Part shown: piece by piece, positions 30,817 to 40,599 of the stretch
Layout: each line of letters begins with the position of its first letter
How positions within the stretch are numbered: position 1 is the stretch's first letter
Made by a program: the position numbers and the translations under genes
DNA from: Bacteroidales bacterium
Lineage (GTDB): Bacteria > Bacteroidota > Bacteroidia > Bacteroidales > Muribaculaceae
Direction of reading: 5' to 3'
DNA: 64,000 nt
NCBI GenBank assembly: GCA_003150235.1
Contig: QAMW01000048.1
Span: forward strand, 11,717-75,716
The notes under the pieces: generated by a model
Database searches by the model: none
Seen by the model: only the letters and a program-made list of their open reading frames with translations
Told to the model about the DNA's origin: nothing

Positions 30817-32314
30817 CGTAGTCGTTTATTTCGTTTATAATATTGCGACCCAATACAGCTTCGGCCGTGCTGAGAGCGGTTAGCGGCACTCCGCAGTTGC
30901 CATGCAAAATTAAGTTCTGGCCTGTTAAATATAGATTCTTAACCTTTGTATATACAGGCAGAATCGCCTCGAACATATTATCACAATCTTTACGGTACCC
31001 AAAGATAGAGCCGCGTCGAGTGCCGTAGAAGTCTCTGATTGTCAACGGTGATGCTGAGTATATATTAGCAACAGCCTCTTTGATTCCCGGATGTACAAGA
31101 CTAAGTTTCGCAAGGATGGCCTCAACTCGTTGTTTTTTCCAAACTTCGTAATCCTCGCCTCTGTGGCCGGTTATTGTGTTCTCCCATCTTTCAACCTCCT
31201 TAAAATCCATAAGACAATGTACCAATAACCGCGAGGCATACTGAGTCTGATCCGCATCCGGCGGAGTCATGTACATAAAAGCACGCGGCCAGGTCTCAAT
31301 AGGTTCGTTTTCTTGTTGCCATATCTGCCCATAATCTTCATTATAGTAACAAGTATGGTCAATGTACGGGAAAGCTTTGTCTTTTAGGTCGATATACACC
31401 GAAAAAGCCGAAGCGGTGTCGGGTAGTGAATTAAGGCGGTTTACAAATCCCGGACGAAATGTTCCGGGGGTGATAATTCCAGTCAAGACTGTTGGATGCA
31501 ACGAGGAAACGAAAAAATCCGCAGTGTATTTATTGCCTTCTGCTGTCAAAATATGAGTAACACAGCGGTCTTTAACATTTACTTGTATAACATTACAGCC
31601 CAGAATTACTTGTCCTCCATTTGACTCTATGACATCTTGTAATGCTTGCGCGAGTTGCTGGCTTCCGCCCTCGAAACGTGAGGCTCCGTTAATATACAGT
31701 ACGCTAAGCAGCGCATGCACATAGGCAGGAGTAAGACCTTCAATACCACTATAAAATGGATTGAGGTAGGCCAAAACATCCCGTAATTTGAGGTCATCAA
31801 TATAAGAAGCTATAAGTTTGTCAGCTGGCATCCGAAAATTTTCCGAATGGACCTGCAAGAAAGAAGTCTCTTCCCTGAGTGAAAACCGAGAAACCTCATC
31901 GGTGATTCGGTATAGCTCGTCTGTGTATCTTTTCAGATTGGCTTTTTCTTTTGGGAAATATGCGGCAAGACTTTCGACGAATCCTTTTCGGCCGGATGCT
32001 ATATTAAAGACTTCGCCGGTCTTATGATAGTATAATTCATCCATGCAATCATCCGGAATGTGCTGGATTTTAAGTTTGTCTAATATGCCCAAATAACTGC
32101 ATATTTTGCGCAGGTTCCCTCCTGGATGAAAGCCTCCAAGGACATGCATCCCGGTCTCGAAAATTTTTCCATTGCGCTGGAAGCACTGCAGACCGCCTCC
32201 TATTATCTTGTTCTTTTCAAGAACGGTAACTTTTACACTGTTTTTAGCAAGGAACGCTCCGGTGAATAATCCACCCATTCCTCCTCCGATTATCAAACAA
32301 GTTTTATTCATCAT
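30800..32314 (-). CDS. Phytoene-desaturase/CrtI-like FAD oxidoreductase
   Basis: A 504-aa flavoprotein with an N-terminal dinucleotide-binding motif IIGGGMGGLFTGAFLAKN, the CrtI-type VLEKNKIIGGGLQCFQRNG, and a C-terminal LYLTGQNLILHGNCGVPLTAL. Related enzymes desaturate or saturate isoprenoid polyenes; in flexirubin/aryl-polyene clusters of Bacteroidetes such a gene is a common companion and may alter the oxidation state of the chain or a side lipid. Overlaps neighbours by 11 and 17 bp. Confidence 0.87.
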   Translation of the reverse strand: MMNKTCLIIGGGMGGLFTGAFLAKNSVKVTVLEKNKIIGGGLQCFQRNGKIFETGMHVLGGFHPGGNLRKICSYLGILDKLKIQHIPDDCMDELYYHKTGEVFNIASGRKGFVESLAAYFPKEKANLKRYTDELYRITDEVSRFSLREETSFLQVHSENFRMPADKLIASYIDDLKLRDVLAYLNPFYSGIEGLTPAYVHALLSVLYINGASRFEGGSQQLAQALQDVIESNGGQVILGCNVIQVNVKDRCVTHILTAEGNKYTADFFVSSLHPTVLTGIITPGTFRPGFVNRLNSLPDTASAFSVYIDLKDKAFPYIDHTCYYNEDYGQIWQQENEPIETWPRAFMYMTPPDADQTQYASRLLVHCLMDFKEVERWENTITGHRGEDYEVWKKQRVEAILAKLSLVHPGIKEAVANIYSASPLTIRDFYGTRRGSIFGYRKDCDNMFEAILPVYTKVKNLYLTGQNLILHGNCGVPLTALSTAEAVLGRNIINEINDYDETDC

Positions 32315-34265
32315 TTAAGGAGATTAATGAGTGGTTATATTTTCTAAATAATTGTACCATAGTCGGCTGACCGAGTATGAATACCCGTGTGTCGATTGGC
32401 ATGATGTCGTAATCCTCTTGAAAGACTACTTTATGTATGCTAAGATTGTTTGGTAAACCAACAGTTGCGGTAAATGTCTCATAATCTCTTTTACCCGTAA
32501 CAAACGCATAGACATGAACCGATGGATTAGCAAGCGCACACAACAATGGAATAACTCCGATACCGGAATTGACAAAGGCTACAGGACCATCAAGGTGACT
32601 TATTAACTCTTCATATTTGCCTATTTGAGATAATGCGTTTTTGCATTGGCTAACAGTGGTCCATCCACGATAAGCGTATTTATACAGTACTAATGACGCA
32701 AAATATTTAGGCGTTTCTTTCCCTGACGCGATGCTTTGCAATTCTTCGTTAATGAGACCCCGACATAATGAAGCCTGCTTGCGAAACGGCATTTCTTTGA
32801 CAGATTCCTGGCTTATTCTAGGCAAAACCCTAAGTGTCATAGGATTTTTGCGCAGCATATTCTCGTGTTTAGGTAGATAGTGACCGGCACCGTGCAATAC
32901 CATCGGAAGTATGTCAAGTCCCAGTTGTTGGGCAAGCGAAAAAGCGCCCTGATGGAAACGCTGAATCTTACAGTCATCCGATCGAGTACCTTCCGGAAAA
33001 ATCACTACAGAGCAACCTTGTTCTATCATGCTTTTAATCTTGGGCAGCATTGAATCTATGCCCTCAGTCATACACACATAGCCAGCCGATTGGACAATAT
33101 TCCCAAAGAACTTGTTTTTCCAAACCCAATCATTCGTCATAAAGATCAGATTTGGAGACAATGACATAAGTATCGGCAAATCAAGGTGCGATTGATGATT
33201 GCAGACTATTATCGCGGGCTTGCGGAAGTCTTCTTTGGTATAATTTTCAATAGAGGTTTTGCCGCCCGGGAAATTCCGCGTAAAAAAAGACGATATGTGA
33301 TAGATCTTTTCATGGAGGGAGCGACTTTTTTTTGCTGTAGGCTTGGAAAACTTGAAGTTAAGCCATACATACGGCTTAAACACTATTATTGACCAAAATA
33401 CAAAATGAAGCAAAGTATAGCCTGTGCGGCATAATCTGCCAATAGTAATATTCGCAGGCTTGTCCTTTTTAGCGAACCAGCTCATCGGGTTGCCAAAAAT
33501 TCTCTTGCGCCGAATGTTTTGCCATATCCTGACAGGCAGACCATACAAAATAGCCCCAATACATAAGATTGTATTTAGGATGCTGATACGGGTAAAGTCA
33601 AGTGCTGGACGAAAGTGCGAGATTCTCTCTCTTTGCGAAGGATAGAAAACAGGAATCGGCATAGACACAATCTCTGCACTATTCCAAGCTGAAAAGACCA
33701 GCAATAGCAATTCTGCCTCGTAGCGATTTGTCATCAGCCCGAAACCATAAAGATATTTCAGAGGATAAGCACGATATCCGGTTTGAGTGTCTTTAAGCTT
33801 GCGTCCTGTTTGAACGGTAAACCAGAAATTAGAGAATTTATTGGCGAATGAACTCTTACCATTGATATCAACTTTGGATAAATCACGCTCTCCGATAATC
33901 AGAGCTCCGGGATGTTCTATAATAGCTCTGACAAAAGCAGAGATTTCTGAAGGATAATGCTGCCCATCCGAATCCATCGTGATAGCGTAGTCATAACCTC
34001 GCTCTCGTGCTTCTTTGAAGCCCTGCTTCAAGGCATATCCCTTTCCTTTGTTGGTGTCGTATTCAACCAGGGTAACTTTATCAGCAAATTCCTGAAGTAA
34101 CGTATGCGTAGCATCTGTGCTACCGTCGTTTACGACAATTACATCATCGCTATATTTAAGTACTTCGGTTAAGACATCGCCAAGAGTACCGGCATTATTG
34201 TATGTCGGAATCAAGACGCAAATTTTATGCGCCTTCATGGTCTGCTTAACCGAATTCGAGTTCAT
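32304..34265 (-). CDS. Glycosyltransferase family 2 fused to a PlsC-type acyltransferase
   Basis: A 653-aa protein. Residues about 10-235 are a GT2 domain (CVLIPTYNNAGTLGDVL, VIVVNDGSTDATH, AITMDSDGQHYPSE) like dolichyl-phosphate sugar transferases. The middle is an acyltransferase with CNHQSHLDLPI and FPEGTRSDD. The last about 130 residues form a degenerate Rossmann-like tail (GPVAFVNSGIGVIPLLCAL), like that on the exporter at 24994. Likely links the polyene to a sugar-containing lipid at the inner membrane. The GT2-acyltransferase fusion is a known feature of aryl-polyene clusters. Confidence 0.9.
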   Translation of the reverse strand: MNSNSVKQTMKAHKICVLIPTYNNAGTLGDVLTEVLKYSDDVIVVNDGSTDATHTLLQEFADKVTLVEYDTNKGKGYALKQGFKEARERGYDYAITMDSDGQHYPSEISAFVRAIIEHPGALIIGERDLSKVDINGKSSFANKFSNFWFTVQTGRKLKDTQTGYRAYPLKYLYGFGLMTNRYEAELLLLVFSAWNSAEIVSMPIPVFYPSQRERISHFRPALDFTRISILNTILCIGAILYGLPVRIWQNIRRKRIFGNPMSWFAKKDKPANITIGRLCRTGYTLLHFVFWSIIVFKPYVWLNFKFSKPTAKKSRSLHEKIYHISSFFTRNFPGGKTSIENYTKEDFRKPAIIVCNHQSHLDLPILMSLSPNLIFMTNDWVWKNKFFGNIVQSAGYVCMTEGIDSMLPKIKSMIEQGCSVVIFPEGTRSDDCKIQRFHQGAFSLAQQLGLDILPMVLHGAGHYLPKHENMLRKNPMTLRVLPRISQESVKEMPFRKQASLCRGLINEELQSIASGKETPKYFASLVLYKYAYRGWTTVSQCKNALSQIGKYEELISHLDGPVAFVNSGIGVIPLLCALANPSVHVYAFVTGKRDYETFTATVGLPNNLSIHKVVFQEDYDIMPIDTRVFILGQPTMVQLFRKYNHSLISLNDE

Positions 34266-34267
34266 TC

Positions 34268-34627
34268 TTATTTATAGATCAATGAGAATTTTGTGTATAT
34301 TTTTGCTTCATCGGCAACGGTGCCTCTCACCTTAATAGAGTTGTCTTCTTCGATTATCTTATCGAAGTTGATAGAAACAGTCTTCGTTTCCGAAGGGCTT
34401 AAGACTTCAAGAAATTTTACGTTCGTAACCTCAATAAGAGACAGATTGATACCTTTAAGTTCTCCCAATATCTCGGTAACTATCTGTATGATGCATACTC
34501 CGGGAGTGATTGGCCGTTCCGGGAAATGCGCTTTATAAATCAGAGAATCGGGCAATAGTTCCACGGATGCAGAATTATTGTCTCGGTTCAGAGATATTAT
34601 GCTATAAAGATTATTCTTTAGTGTCAT
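34268..34627 (-). CDS. FabZ-like hot-dog dehydratase
   Basis: About 119 aa from MTLKNNLYS. HFPERPITPGVCIIQIVTEI matches the FabZ active-site block HFPGxPxxPGVxxxE, with catalytic His and Glu in place. It should dehydrate 3-hydroxyacyl-ACP in each polyene extension round. The open frame extends further upstream, but that part overlaps the gene at 34611. Confidence 0.82.
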   Translation of the reverse strand: MTLKNNLYSIISLNRDNNSASVELLPDSLIYKAHFPERPITPGVCIIQIVTEILGELKGINLSLIEVTNVKFLEVLSPSETKTVSINFDKIIEEDNSIKVRGTVADEAKIYTKFSLIYK

Positions 34628-35075
34628 TTGATTCTTGCATTGGTGAGTATATATACCTGATTTTCCGTTTCTTGTTATACACGACAGTCTCATTGGGAGA
34701 TACTGATACCTCTATATTCTTTTCCGGTTTCAAAGGCATTCCCCATAGAGTCTTAATACATGCTTTGATGTCTTTGCTAATTACACGCTTGATATACCAT
34801 TTGTCCAGAAACTTGATCACATGGAGTAGTTTAAGCTTATCCTTGGAAATATCGTATGTAAAACCCATTGCCGTTACTCCGAACTCATTAAACATACATC
34901 CATTAATCACGTCTCCTTCTTGACTAAGTATCAGGATGCCGCTAAGGTAGCCCTTCTCAGTAGACAGCTCGAAATTATATTTTTCCGACCTATCCAGTGA
35001 GTCAACCAAGACCTCAGCCTTTGTCTGAAAGACGAAAGAGAGAAGAATACTAATGTATACTAAAAAGCGTGTCAT
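34611..35075 (-). CDS. Secreted hypothetical protein of the aryl-polyene operon (154 aa)
   Basis: Signal peptide (LVYISILLSFVFQTKAE), then a beta-rich domain (LSGILILSQEGDVINGCMFNEFGVTAMGF). It follows the LolA-like gene with a 26-bp overlap, so it probably works with it in the periplasm or at the outer membrane. No named family is recognised. Confidence 0.72.
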   Translation of the reverse strand: MTRFLVYISILLSFVFQTKAEVLVDSLDRSEKYNFELSTEKGYLSGILILSQEGDVINGCMFNEFGVTAMGFTYDISKDKLKLLHVIKFLDKWYIKRVISKDIKACIKTLWGMPLKPEKNIEVSVSPNETVVYNKKRKIRYIYSPMQESNDTKE

Positions 35076-35685
35076 CTACATGTACCGATGATTTGACATT
35101 CTTAAGTTTAATTGTCGAAGAGTCTCCGTTCTTCTCATATATCTGTATTTCAGTTACCATACAGTCGGTTTTACGGAATGTGATAATGATTTTGTTGAAC
35201 ATTGACTTCATGTCTTTACGCTTTGGTATCAATGTTACCAGCCATCCTGAGCTGCCTTCTGCAACATCGGTTTTAAAATCTGCCGGGTTATTTAGAGCTT
35301 TGCCGGTTACGGTATTCATCATTATACGGGCGACCTCTTTGAATACCTTGTTTGACTGAGTATCAATTACACTCTTCTTTTTAGAGTTTTTCACCGACAC
35401 TTTTGTCCCGTTGAAAATAAATGTGTAAGTATAGGGTGATGTATATTCCCAACGCAACTTGTCGGGCTTCTTGTAATACATCTTGCCTTGGGACGTCATT
35501 GTTTCCTTGACCAGCGAGACTTTCTTTGTCTGAGTAAAGTCGCAAGTCATGGAGGGTAAAGCAGCGGCAGCCGTGCTTATTTTATTTAAGACTGTTTTTT
35601 TCTGCTCCGGCGTCATAGCGCTGGAAGTAATGCCCTGTAGAAGGATAAGGCATAGTATCAATATCTTCTTAATCATAGTTTTCAA
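35050..35685 (-). CDS. LolA-like periplasmic lipid/lipoprotein carrier
   Basis: A 211-aa protein with signal peptide and a LolA-type beta-sheet half-barrel: LPSMTCDFTQTKKVSL, TSQGKMYYKKPDKLRWEY, TYTFIFNGTKV. Aryl-polyene clusters commonly carry a dedicated LolA homolog, thought to move the finished lipid across the periplasm after the MMPL exporter. Coupled to neighbours on both sides. Confidence 0.87.
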   Translation of the reverse strand: MKTMIKKILILCLILLQGITSSAMTPEQKKTVLNKISTAAAALPSMTCDFTQTKKVSLVKETMTSQGKMYYKKPDKLRWEYTSPYTYTFIFNGTKVSVKNSKKKSVIDTQSNKVFKEVARIMMNTVTGKALNNPADFKTDVAEGSSGWLVTLIPKRKDMKSMFNKIIITFRKTDCMVTEIQIYEKNGDSSTIKLKNVKSSVHVDDTLFSIH

Positions 35686-36041
35686 TATTTACTTACCACT
35701 AATATCACGCCACATAGAATGAGTCCGGTACCTAACCAACGTTCCCATGGGACTGTCTCGTGAAATACGATAATAGCCATTAATGTTGTTATGACATAGC
35801 TCATACTTACTAAAGGAGCGGCCATGCTTAGCGGGTAATGTTTGAGAATATACATCCACAATATAGAGGCGCTGCCGAATATTATTCCACTCAATGCGAA
35901 CTGCCAATTAGTGAGAAGACTCAGCCAAAACTTGGAATTCCAGCCAAACGGCGGCATAATCTGGAGTGCAATCTTCAACACTACCTGTCCTAAGGCAAGT
36001 AGAACGCTCTGTATAACGGATAATACTAACAGCCACCACAT
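35682..36041 (-). CDS. Small EamA/SMR-type four-helix membrane protein
   Basis: A 119-aa hydrophobic protein with four membrane helices (for example VLSVIQSVLLALGQVVL and LGTGLILCGVILVV), like EamA half-transporters or ArnE-type flippases. It may flip a lipid carrier or a glycosylated intermediate of the pathway. Overlaps the LolA-like gene by 4 bp. Confidence 0.8.
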   Translation of the reverse strand: MWWLLVLSVIQSVLLALGQVVLKIALQIMPPFGWNSKFWLSLLTNWQFALSGIIFGSASILWMYILKHYPLSMAAPLVSMSYVITTLMAIIVFHETVPWERWLGTGLILCGVILVVSKY

Positions 36042-36042
36042 A

Positions 36043-37023
36043 TCACTCGTCTTTTTGCAAAGTTATTATAGACCAAAGTTCTCCAGTATGATTCAGAATG
36101 ACCATCCTGTTTATCTTTGAGGGATACTCATTATCTTTTGCGAGATGCTCAGGAACTGACTGTCGCTGAAGAATTACGAATCCGACATAAGTTCCAAGCG
36201 CTGACGACGAATAGTTGTCTCCGAAAAGATTACGGTATTCCACCACAGGATATTTCCCGTCAATTACAGAATTGTATGGTTCGTCATTGATAGGATTACC
36301 GTTTGTGCCGCAAATAACGAGACTGGGGTTTGCAGCATTTAAGATGTTTTGAAGTTCTTCAGCCTTTGGTTCATTCAGAATCTGAACATCAATGATTTCT
36401 ACGCCATTGCCAGTAAGGTTTTCTGACGCAGTCAGAAACGATACTGAAGTCTCAGATATGAATCTATAATCTGAGTTGGTTTGCTTCAATATCTTAGCCA
36501 CAAGTGGAGTTACTTCATCGTGGCTTCCTACCAAAGCATTGCTTATGGCGTCTTGTTTAATTTGCAGCCATGCGTCCCAGAGCGCGTTTTCGAAAGAGAC
36601 GCCGCGCTGCGAATACGTGCTATTGTAACCGTGGCACTTGAGGTTGATCCCTATAAGCGAACTGATGGTATTGTGCGTAGATTGCATGAACAAAGTCGGT
36701 TTGAGCATATTCTCACCGTACTTCTCCATATCGGTTAGGAATTTTTCCGAATTTTCAATACAACCCATGCCGGTGCCAGTAATTATGGCATCGGCATGCT
36801 CGATACCTGATGCTTTCAAAGCCGATATAGATGTGCAAATTGCACGTTTAAGCAACTTGCTCATGCGACGTGCTTCACCAACAGGGATAAACGATTTACT
36901 GTCAGGCTCTATGGCACGTACATAATCAGACTCACAAACAATCGGATTATTACACCAATCATCCGAAAGAGGCTTTTGACATGACACTTGCGCAGCCGAG
37001 AGTATGTAACATTTCTTTGCCAT
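36043..37023 (-). CDS. Ketosynthase-like protein without catalytic cysteine (chain-length-factor-like)
   Basis: A 326-aa thiolase-fold protein. ITGTGMGCIENSEKFL and MQSTHNTISSLIGINLKCHG follow the ketosynthase pattern, but where KS enzymes have ACSSG it reads STYSQRGVSFENAL, so the nucleophile is missing. The usual His-containing blocks HGTGT and GHT are also absent (ICGTNGNP instead). Comparable to the short Ketoacyl-synt_2 proteins in aryl-polyene clusters; likely a non-catalytic partner that sets chain length. Confidence 0.82.
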   Translation of the reverse strand: MAKKCYILSAAQVSCQKPLSDDWCNNPIVCESDYVRAIEPDSKSFIPVGEARRMSKLLKRAICTSISALKASGIEHADAIITGTGMGCIENSEKFLTDMEKYGENMLKPTLFMQSTHNTISSLIGINLKCHGYNSTYSQRGVSFENALWDAWLQIKQDAISNALVGSHDEVTPLVAKILKQTNSDYRFISETSVSFLTASENLTGNGVEIIDVQILNEPKAEELQNILNAANPSLVICGTNGNPINDEPYNSVIDGKYPVVEYRNLFGDNYSSSALGTYVGFVILQRQSVPEHLAKDNEYPSKINRMVILNHTGELWSIITLQKDE

Positions 37024-37027
37024 AAGC

Positions 37028-38236
37028 TTAATTTGCTGTTGCTGTGAATACTATCGAAGTGTCATTGCCTCCAAAACCAAAGGAATTCATCAGGACATTT
37101 CTTAAAGGTATATCCTTGATGGTTTCCATGACAGGTTTATAAAGCATGTCCATAGGAACAGTGCAACCAAGAGATGTCGGTATAAAAGAGTGCTTAATTG
37201 CTAATAAACATATTACAGCCTCTATTGCTCCAGATGCACTCGTTGTGTGTCCGGTAAACGCCTTGGTAGATGAATATCGTGGACATTTGGTTGTCCATAA
37301 ACGTTTCATCGAATTCAGTTCGCTTGAATCATTGTTCGGGGTTCCGGTTCCATGCGTATTGACATAATCGATATCCTCTGGTGACAAGCCGGCCATATCC
37401 ATCGCATTACGCATTGACAAATACGGGCCTTCTCCGTTATCGGACGTGGCTGTTTGATGGAAAGCATCACATGTGTTGGCAAAGCCTTTGAGCATAGCGT
37501 AAGGCTTTACTCCTCGACGATGCATAGATTTTTCACTTTCTATGACAATATACGCCGCGCCTTCTCCCAGGTTTATGCCACAATGATTTTGGTCGAAAGG
37601 CTTACATTGCTCATGATCCAGAATCATCAGTGTATTGAAGCCATTAACATGAAAACGAGTTAAAGCCTCAGCACCGCCTACTACTGCAATATCGACCACA
37701 CCTGCCTTTATCAGATTTGCACCGAAAATGACGGCATTGGCTGCTGAAGAACAGGCAGTTGAAATTGTGGCCATAGTCTTGAACTTGCCAAGTTCTTTAG
37801 CTATGAGTTCAGTGGAACATCCGCAGTCATTGTACTTCATGTCCTTTACTTCCGGACAATTTGCCTCATTGGCAAATACTTTTCCAAAAGCCTGTTCGGT
37901 CATGTCCATTCCACCGACTGTAGTACCATTGATGAATGCTGTCCGACGAAAATCATCTTCGTTCAGCGATGCTGACTTGACAGCTTCCTTTCCTGCAATG
38001 ATACCCAGCATTACTGTTCGTAACTCTGATTCAGGATATGAAAGATTGAGTTTAACAGCCAGCTCAGAGTTGGACATGCCGACCTCTCCGACTGGCAAAT
38101 CGGTATGGCTGGTATGTAAGTATCGGATGGAACTAATACCTGAGCGCTCAGCAAGGATAGCATTGAGTGTTTGCTCTATGCCTTCGCCAAGTGAGGATAT
38201 TACTCCGAGTCCGGTTATGTAAACTCCGTCTTCCAT
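37028..38236 (-). CDS. Beta-ketoacyl-ACP synthase (complete)
   Basis: A 402-aa FabF-type enzyme with the full triad: Cys162 in ISTACSSAANA, His in VNTHGTGTPNND, His in FTGHTTSASGA. It condenses malonyl-ACP with the growing chain. Immediately followed by the cysteine-less KS-like protein, suggesting a KS/CLF heterodimer as in known aryl-polyene systems. Confidence 0.93.
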   Translation of the reverse strand: MEDGVYITGLGVISSLGEGIEQTLNAILAERSGISSIRYLHTSHTDLPVGEVGMSNSELAVKLNLSYPESELRTVMLGIIAGKEAVKSASLNEDDFRRTAFINGTTVGGMDMTEQAFGKVFANEANCPEVKDMKYNDCGCSTELIAKELGKFKTMATISTACSSAANAVIFGANLIKAGVVDIAVVGGAEALTRFHVNGFNTLMILDHEQCKPFDQNHCGINLGEGAAYIVIESEKSMHRRGVKPYAMLKGFANTCDAFHQTATSDNGEGPYLSMRNAMDMAGLSPEDIDYVNTHGTGTPNNDSSELNSMKRLWTTKCPRYSSTKAFTGHTTSASGAIEAVICLLAIKHSFIPTSLGCTVPMDMLYKPVMETIKDIPLRNVLMNSFGFGGNDTSIVFTATAN

Positions 38237-38239
38237 TTT

Positions 38240-38497
38240 TTACTTTTTGCGGTTTTTGCTTACGTAGTCAGCTATAGATGCTACTGAGCTGAATATTGCC
38301 TTACCTTCGGCAGGGTTTGTAAGCTTGATGCCATATTCGCGCTCCATCAGCACAATAAGTTCAAGTGCATCAATAGAGTCGAGTCCAAGACCCTCACCAA
38401 ATAAAGGTGCCTGTGCGTCAATATCTTCAGGAGTCAGATCCTCAAGATTAAGAACTTCTATAATCTGTTCTTTAAGTGTATTGATAAGTTCTTCCAT
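38240..38497 (-). CDS. Acyl carrier protein 1
   Basis: An 85-aa acidic four-helix protein with the 4'-phosphopantetheine site GLDSIDALEL (Ser41). Carries the growing chain. No phosphopantetheinyl transferase gene is in the window, so a chromosomal one must activate it. Confidence 0.93.
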   Translation of the reverse strand: MEELINTLKEQIIEVLNLEDLTPEDIDAQAPLFGEGLGLDSIDALELIVLMEREYGIKLTNPAEGKAIFSSVASIADYVSKNRKK

Positions 38498-38512
38498 TAT
38501 ATTGGGGATTAT

Positions 38513-39049
38513 TTATTTGCTAATTAGTTTAATTTCAGCTTTGAATTCTGTTTCCGACTCATAATCCACCCATCCTGTTAAAACAAGTGGAGATTGAGAT
38601 TCATCAATTAAAGCTTCAATAGGCTGCGCATTCATTACATCCTCATTATCAAGGATGTAAAAAGATGTTTCTCCGTATATCTTATGTCGTATGGCAATTT
38701 CGCCTGTTACGATATTAGCCAGAGTATACACAAAATGAGCCGGACTGGGAAAGTAATTTTCTGAGTCTTTGATCGTGTCTTCGTAAATTCTGTCTGTATA
38801 TACTGAACCGCCATGATTGAAGAGGATAACAGAACTATTTGCCTTGTCCTCAGCGCTTACATCGGATAACAACCATTCAGCTGCTACAAATCCGAGTTTG
38901 CAGAGACCGTCCATCTTAAAGAACTTGGGATATGTTCCACAAATATGACGATAAATCTCGACCAGTGTTTTGCCCGACAGATCTGCATTAAACTGCCCAT
39001 CGGTAAACACTTTGTTGGGTTCGATTTTGATTTCTTTTAGCAATTTCAT
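38513..39049 (-). CDS. Short thiolase-fold protein lacking KS active-site residues (178 aa)
   Basis: Blocks SSVILFNHGGSVYTDRIYED and SPAHFVYTLANIVTGEIAIRHK match the N-terminal half of ketosynthases of the aryl-polyene type, where the same stretch precedes the active-site cysteine, but the protein ends before a full KS core could form. It sits between ACP 1 and a complete KS (4-bp overlap with the latter). Probably an accessory subunit. Confidence 0.7.
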   Translation of the reverse strand: MKLLKEIKIEPNKVFTDGQFNADLSGKTLVEIYRHICGTYPKFFKMDGLCKLGFVAAEWLLSDVSAEDKANSSVILFNHGGSVYTDRIYEDTIKDSENYFPSPAHFVYTLANIVTGEIAIRHKIYGETSFYILDNEDVMNAQPIEALIDESQSPLVLTGWVDYESETEFKAEIKLISK

Positions 39050-40188
39050 AGTTGCGTTCCTTTCTTCCGGTATGCAATTCCGGCATTAGAGCCACCAAAG
39101 CCCGAAAGAACCTTGAAGAAGGCTCTTTTTTCTGACGAGCGACTGTAGGGGACCACATTTAGAGATTGTGATGTTCCTTGCTCAGAAAACCCCTTAGTTG
39201 GCAGAATAACAGAATTGTCTACAGCAAACATTGAAAGGATAGTTTCGATGATGCCAGCCGCTCCGAGAGTATGACCGAAGTATCCTTTCAAACCGTTGCA
39301 TGGAGTCCCGGAAAGCCCGGCTCGCTCTATGGCTATAGATTCCATCTCATCATTGTAGTTAGTACCAGTGCCGTGCAGGTTGACGAAAGATAAGTCTTCT
39401 TCGTTAACTCGACTAAGCATATCGTTCAAAACACGGTAAGTGCCTTCGCCTGTACGAGATGGTCCGGAGATATGATTGGCATCATTGTGGATTGATGATG
39501 TTATATATTCCCAATCTCCAGCATCAGATGTTTGGAGAATTAATGTTCCTACTGCTTCGCCAAGATTGAGTCCCTGACGATTCTTGTCAAAGGGCTTGCA
39601 CTGTTCTGGGCTCAATGCCTTAAATGACTGGAAACCTGACACAATGAATTTTGAAAGCGTATCGCAACCAACTACTACCGCTGTCCTATACAAGCCCGCT
39701 TTCAGAAATCTGACCGCAGCAATTTGGGCACATACTCCAGAGATGCAGGCATTTGAGGCGACAATAGGTCGGTTGCTATTCTTGAAGAATCTAGTGATTT
39801 TGTCAGCTGACTGTGACAAGTAATAGCGCTCGTCATAAGGATTTGACTCTAAAACTTCAACATTGCCTTTTGTCGATGACAGGACAAATACTACATCGTC
39901 AGCACCTAAATCGATTTCGATATTTTCAGCGGCCTTAATTATCGACATGATGGCGATAGTTTCAAAGAAAGTATATTTCTCGGAAGAGATATTACATTTC
40001 TCAGCCTCTTGGGATATGATATTGCGATCAAGAATGGAGCCAACAAAATCTTCAGGCAAACCGAACATACCGGAATGAAGTTTCAGCCGCGTGTCTCCGC
40101 GCATCACAGCATCGAAGTTCTCCTGTGAGGAGAGCCCCAATGGTGATATAATGTTGTCTGCAATCTTATTGATTATAATACCTCCCAT
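39046..40188 (-). CDS. Beta-ketoacyl-ACP synthase (complete)
   Basis: About 380 aa from MGGIIINKIADNI. Triad present: Cys148 in SNACISGVCAQ, His in VNLHGTGTNYND, His in YFGHTLGAAGI. The frame opens at 40227 but that would overlap the thioesterase gene by 55 bp; Met at 40188 leaves a 16-bp overlap and is preferred. The second of three complete KS enzymes. Confidence 0.9.
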   Translation of the reverse strand: MGGIIINKIADNIISPLGLSSQENFDAVMRGDTRLKLHSGMFGLPEDFVGSILDRNIISQEAEKCNISSEKYTFFETIAIMSIIKAAENIEIDLGADDVVFVLSSTKGNVEVLESNPYDERYYLSQSADKITRFFKNSNRPIVASNACISGVCAQIAAVRFLKAGLYRTAVVVGCDTLSKFIVSGFQSFKALSPEQCKPFDKNRQGLNLGEAVGTLILQTSDAGDWEYITSSIHNDANHISGPSRTGEGTYRVLNDMLSRVNEEDLSFVNLHGTGTNYNDEMESIAIERAGLSGTPCNGLKGYFGHTLGAAGIIETILSMFAVDNSVILPTKGFSEQGTSQSLNVVPYSRSSEKRAFFKVLSGFGGSNAGIAYRKKGTQL

Positions 40189-40592
40189 TTCTTCTGCCAA
40201 TTGCGATAAAACTCCGGAGACTCCCAAACAAGCTGATGATCAAAACCTGTAAACACCTGCACGGAGCATCCGGTGGCGAAGGTTTCCCCACTAACCTTAT
40301 CGCGAATCTCGTATTCGAAGACTATTTTAGCCGACTCGGTTGGTATGTAGGTTATTATTATCTCGGGTTGCGACTGATAGAATATCGCCTTCTTATATTT
40401 GAAATTCAATTCAACCAGTGGTGCATAGTATCCATTATTGAGGAACGTCATGTAGCCGAGTCCATACTTTCGGCCAAATTCCTCACGAGCGTCCTCGAAG
40501 TACAGCGGGTAGGAACCGTGCCATACTACGTTCATGGAATCCACTTCACTGAACCGAATGCTAAAGTCTTTGCGTGCGATGAGTCGTTTCAT
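40173..40592 (-). CDS. Hot-dog acyl-thioesterase (4HBT/YbgC-like)
   Basis: About 139 aa, with FSEVDSMNVVWHGSYPLYFEDAREEF, the classic 4HBT block in which the Asp is catalytic. Should release or edit acyl chains from ACP. ATG at 40616 is an alternative start, overlapping the upstream dehydratase by 17 bp. Confidence 0.85.
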   Translation of the reverse strand: MKRLIARKDFSIRFSEVDSMNVVWHGSYPLYFEDAREEFGRKYGLGYMTFLNNGYYAPLVELNFKYKKAIFYQSQPEIIITYIPTESAKIVFEYEIRDKVSGETFATGCSVQVFTGFDHQLVWESPEFYRNWQKKWEVL

Positions 40593-40599
40593 TGTTGTT

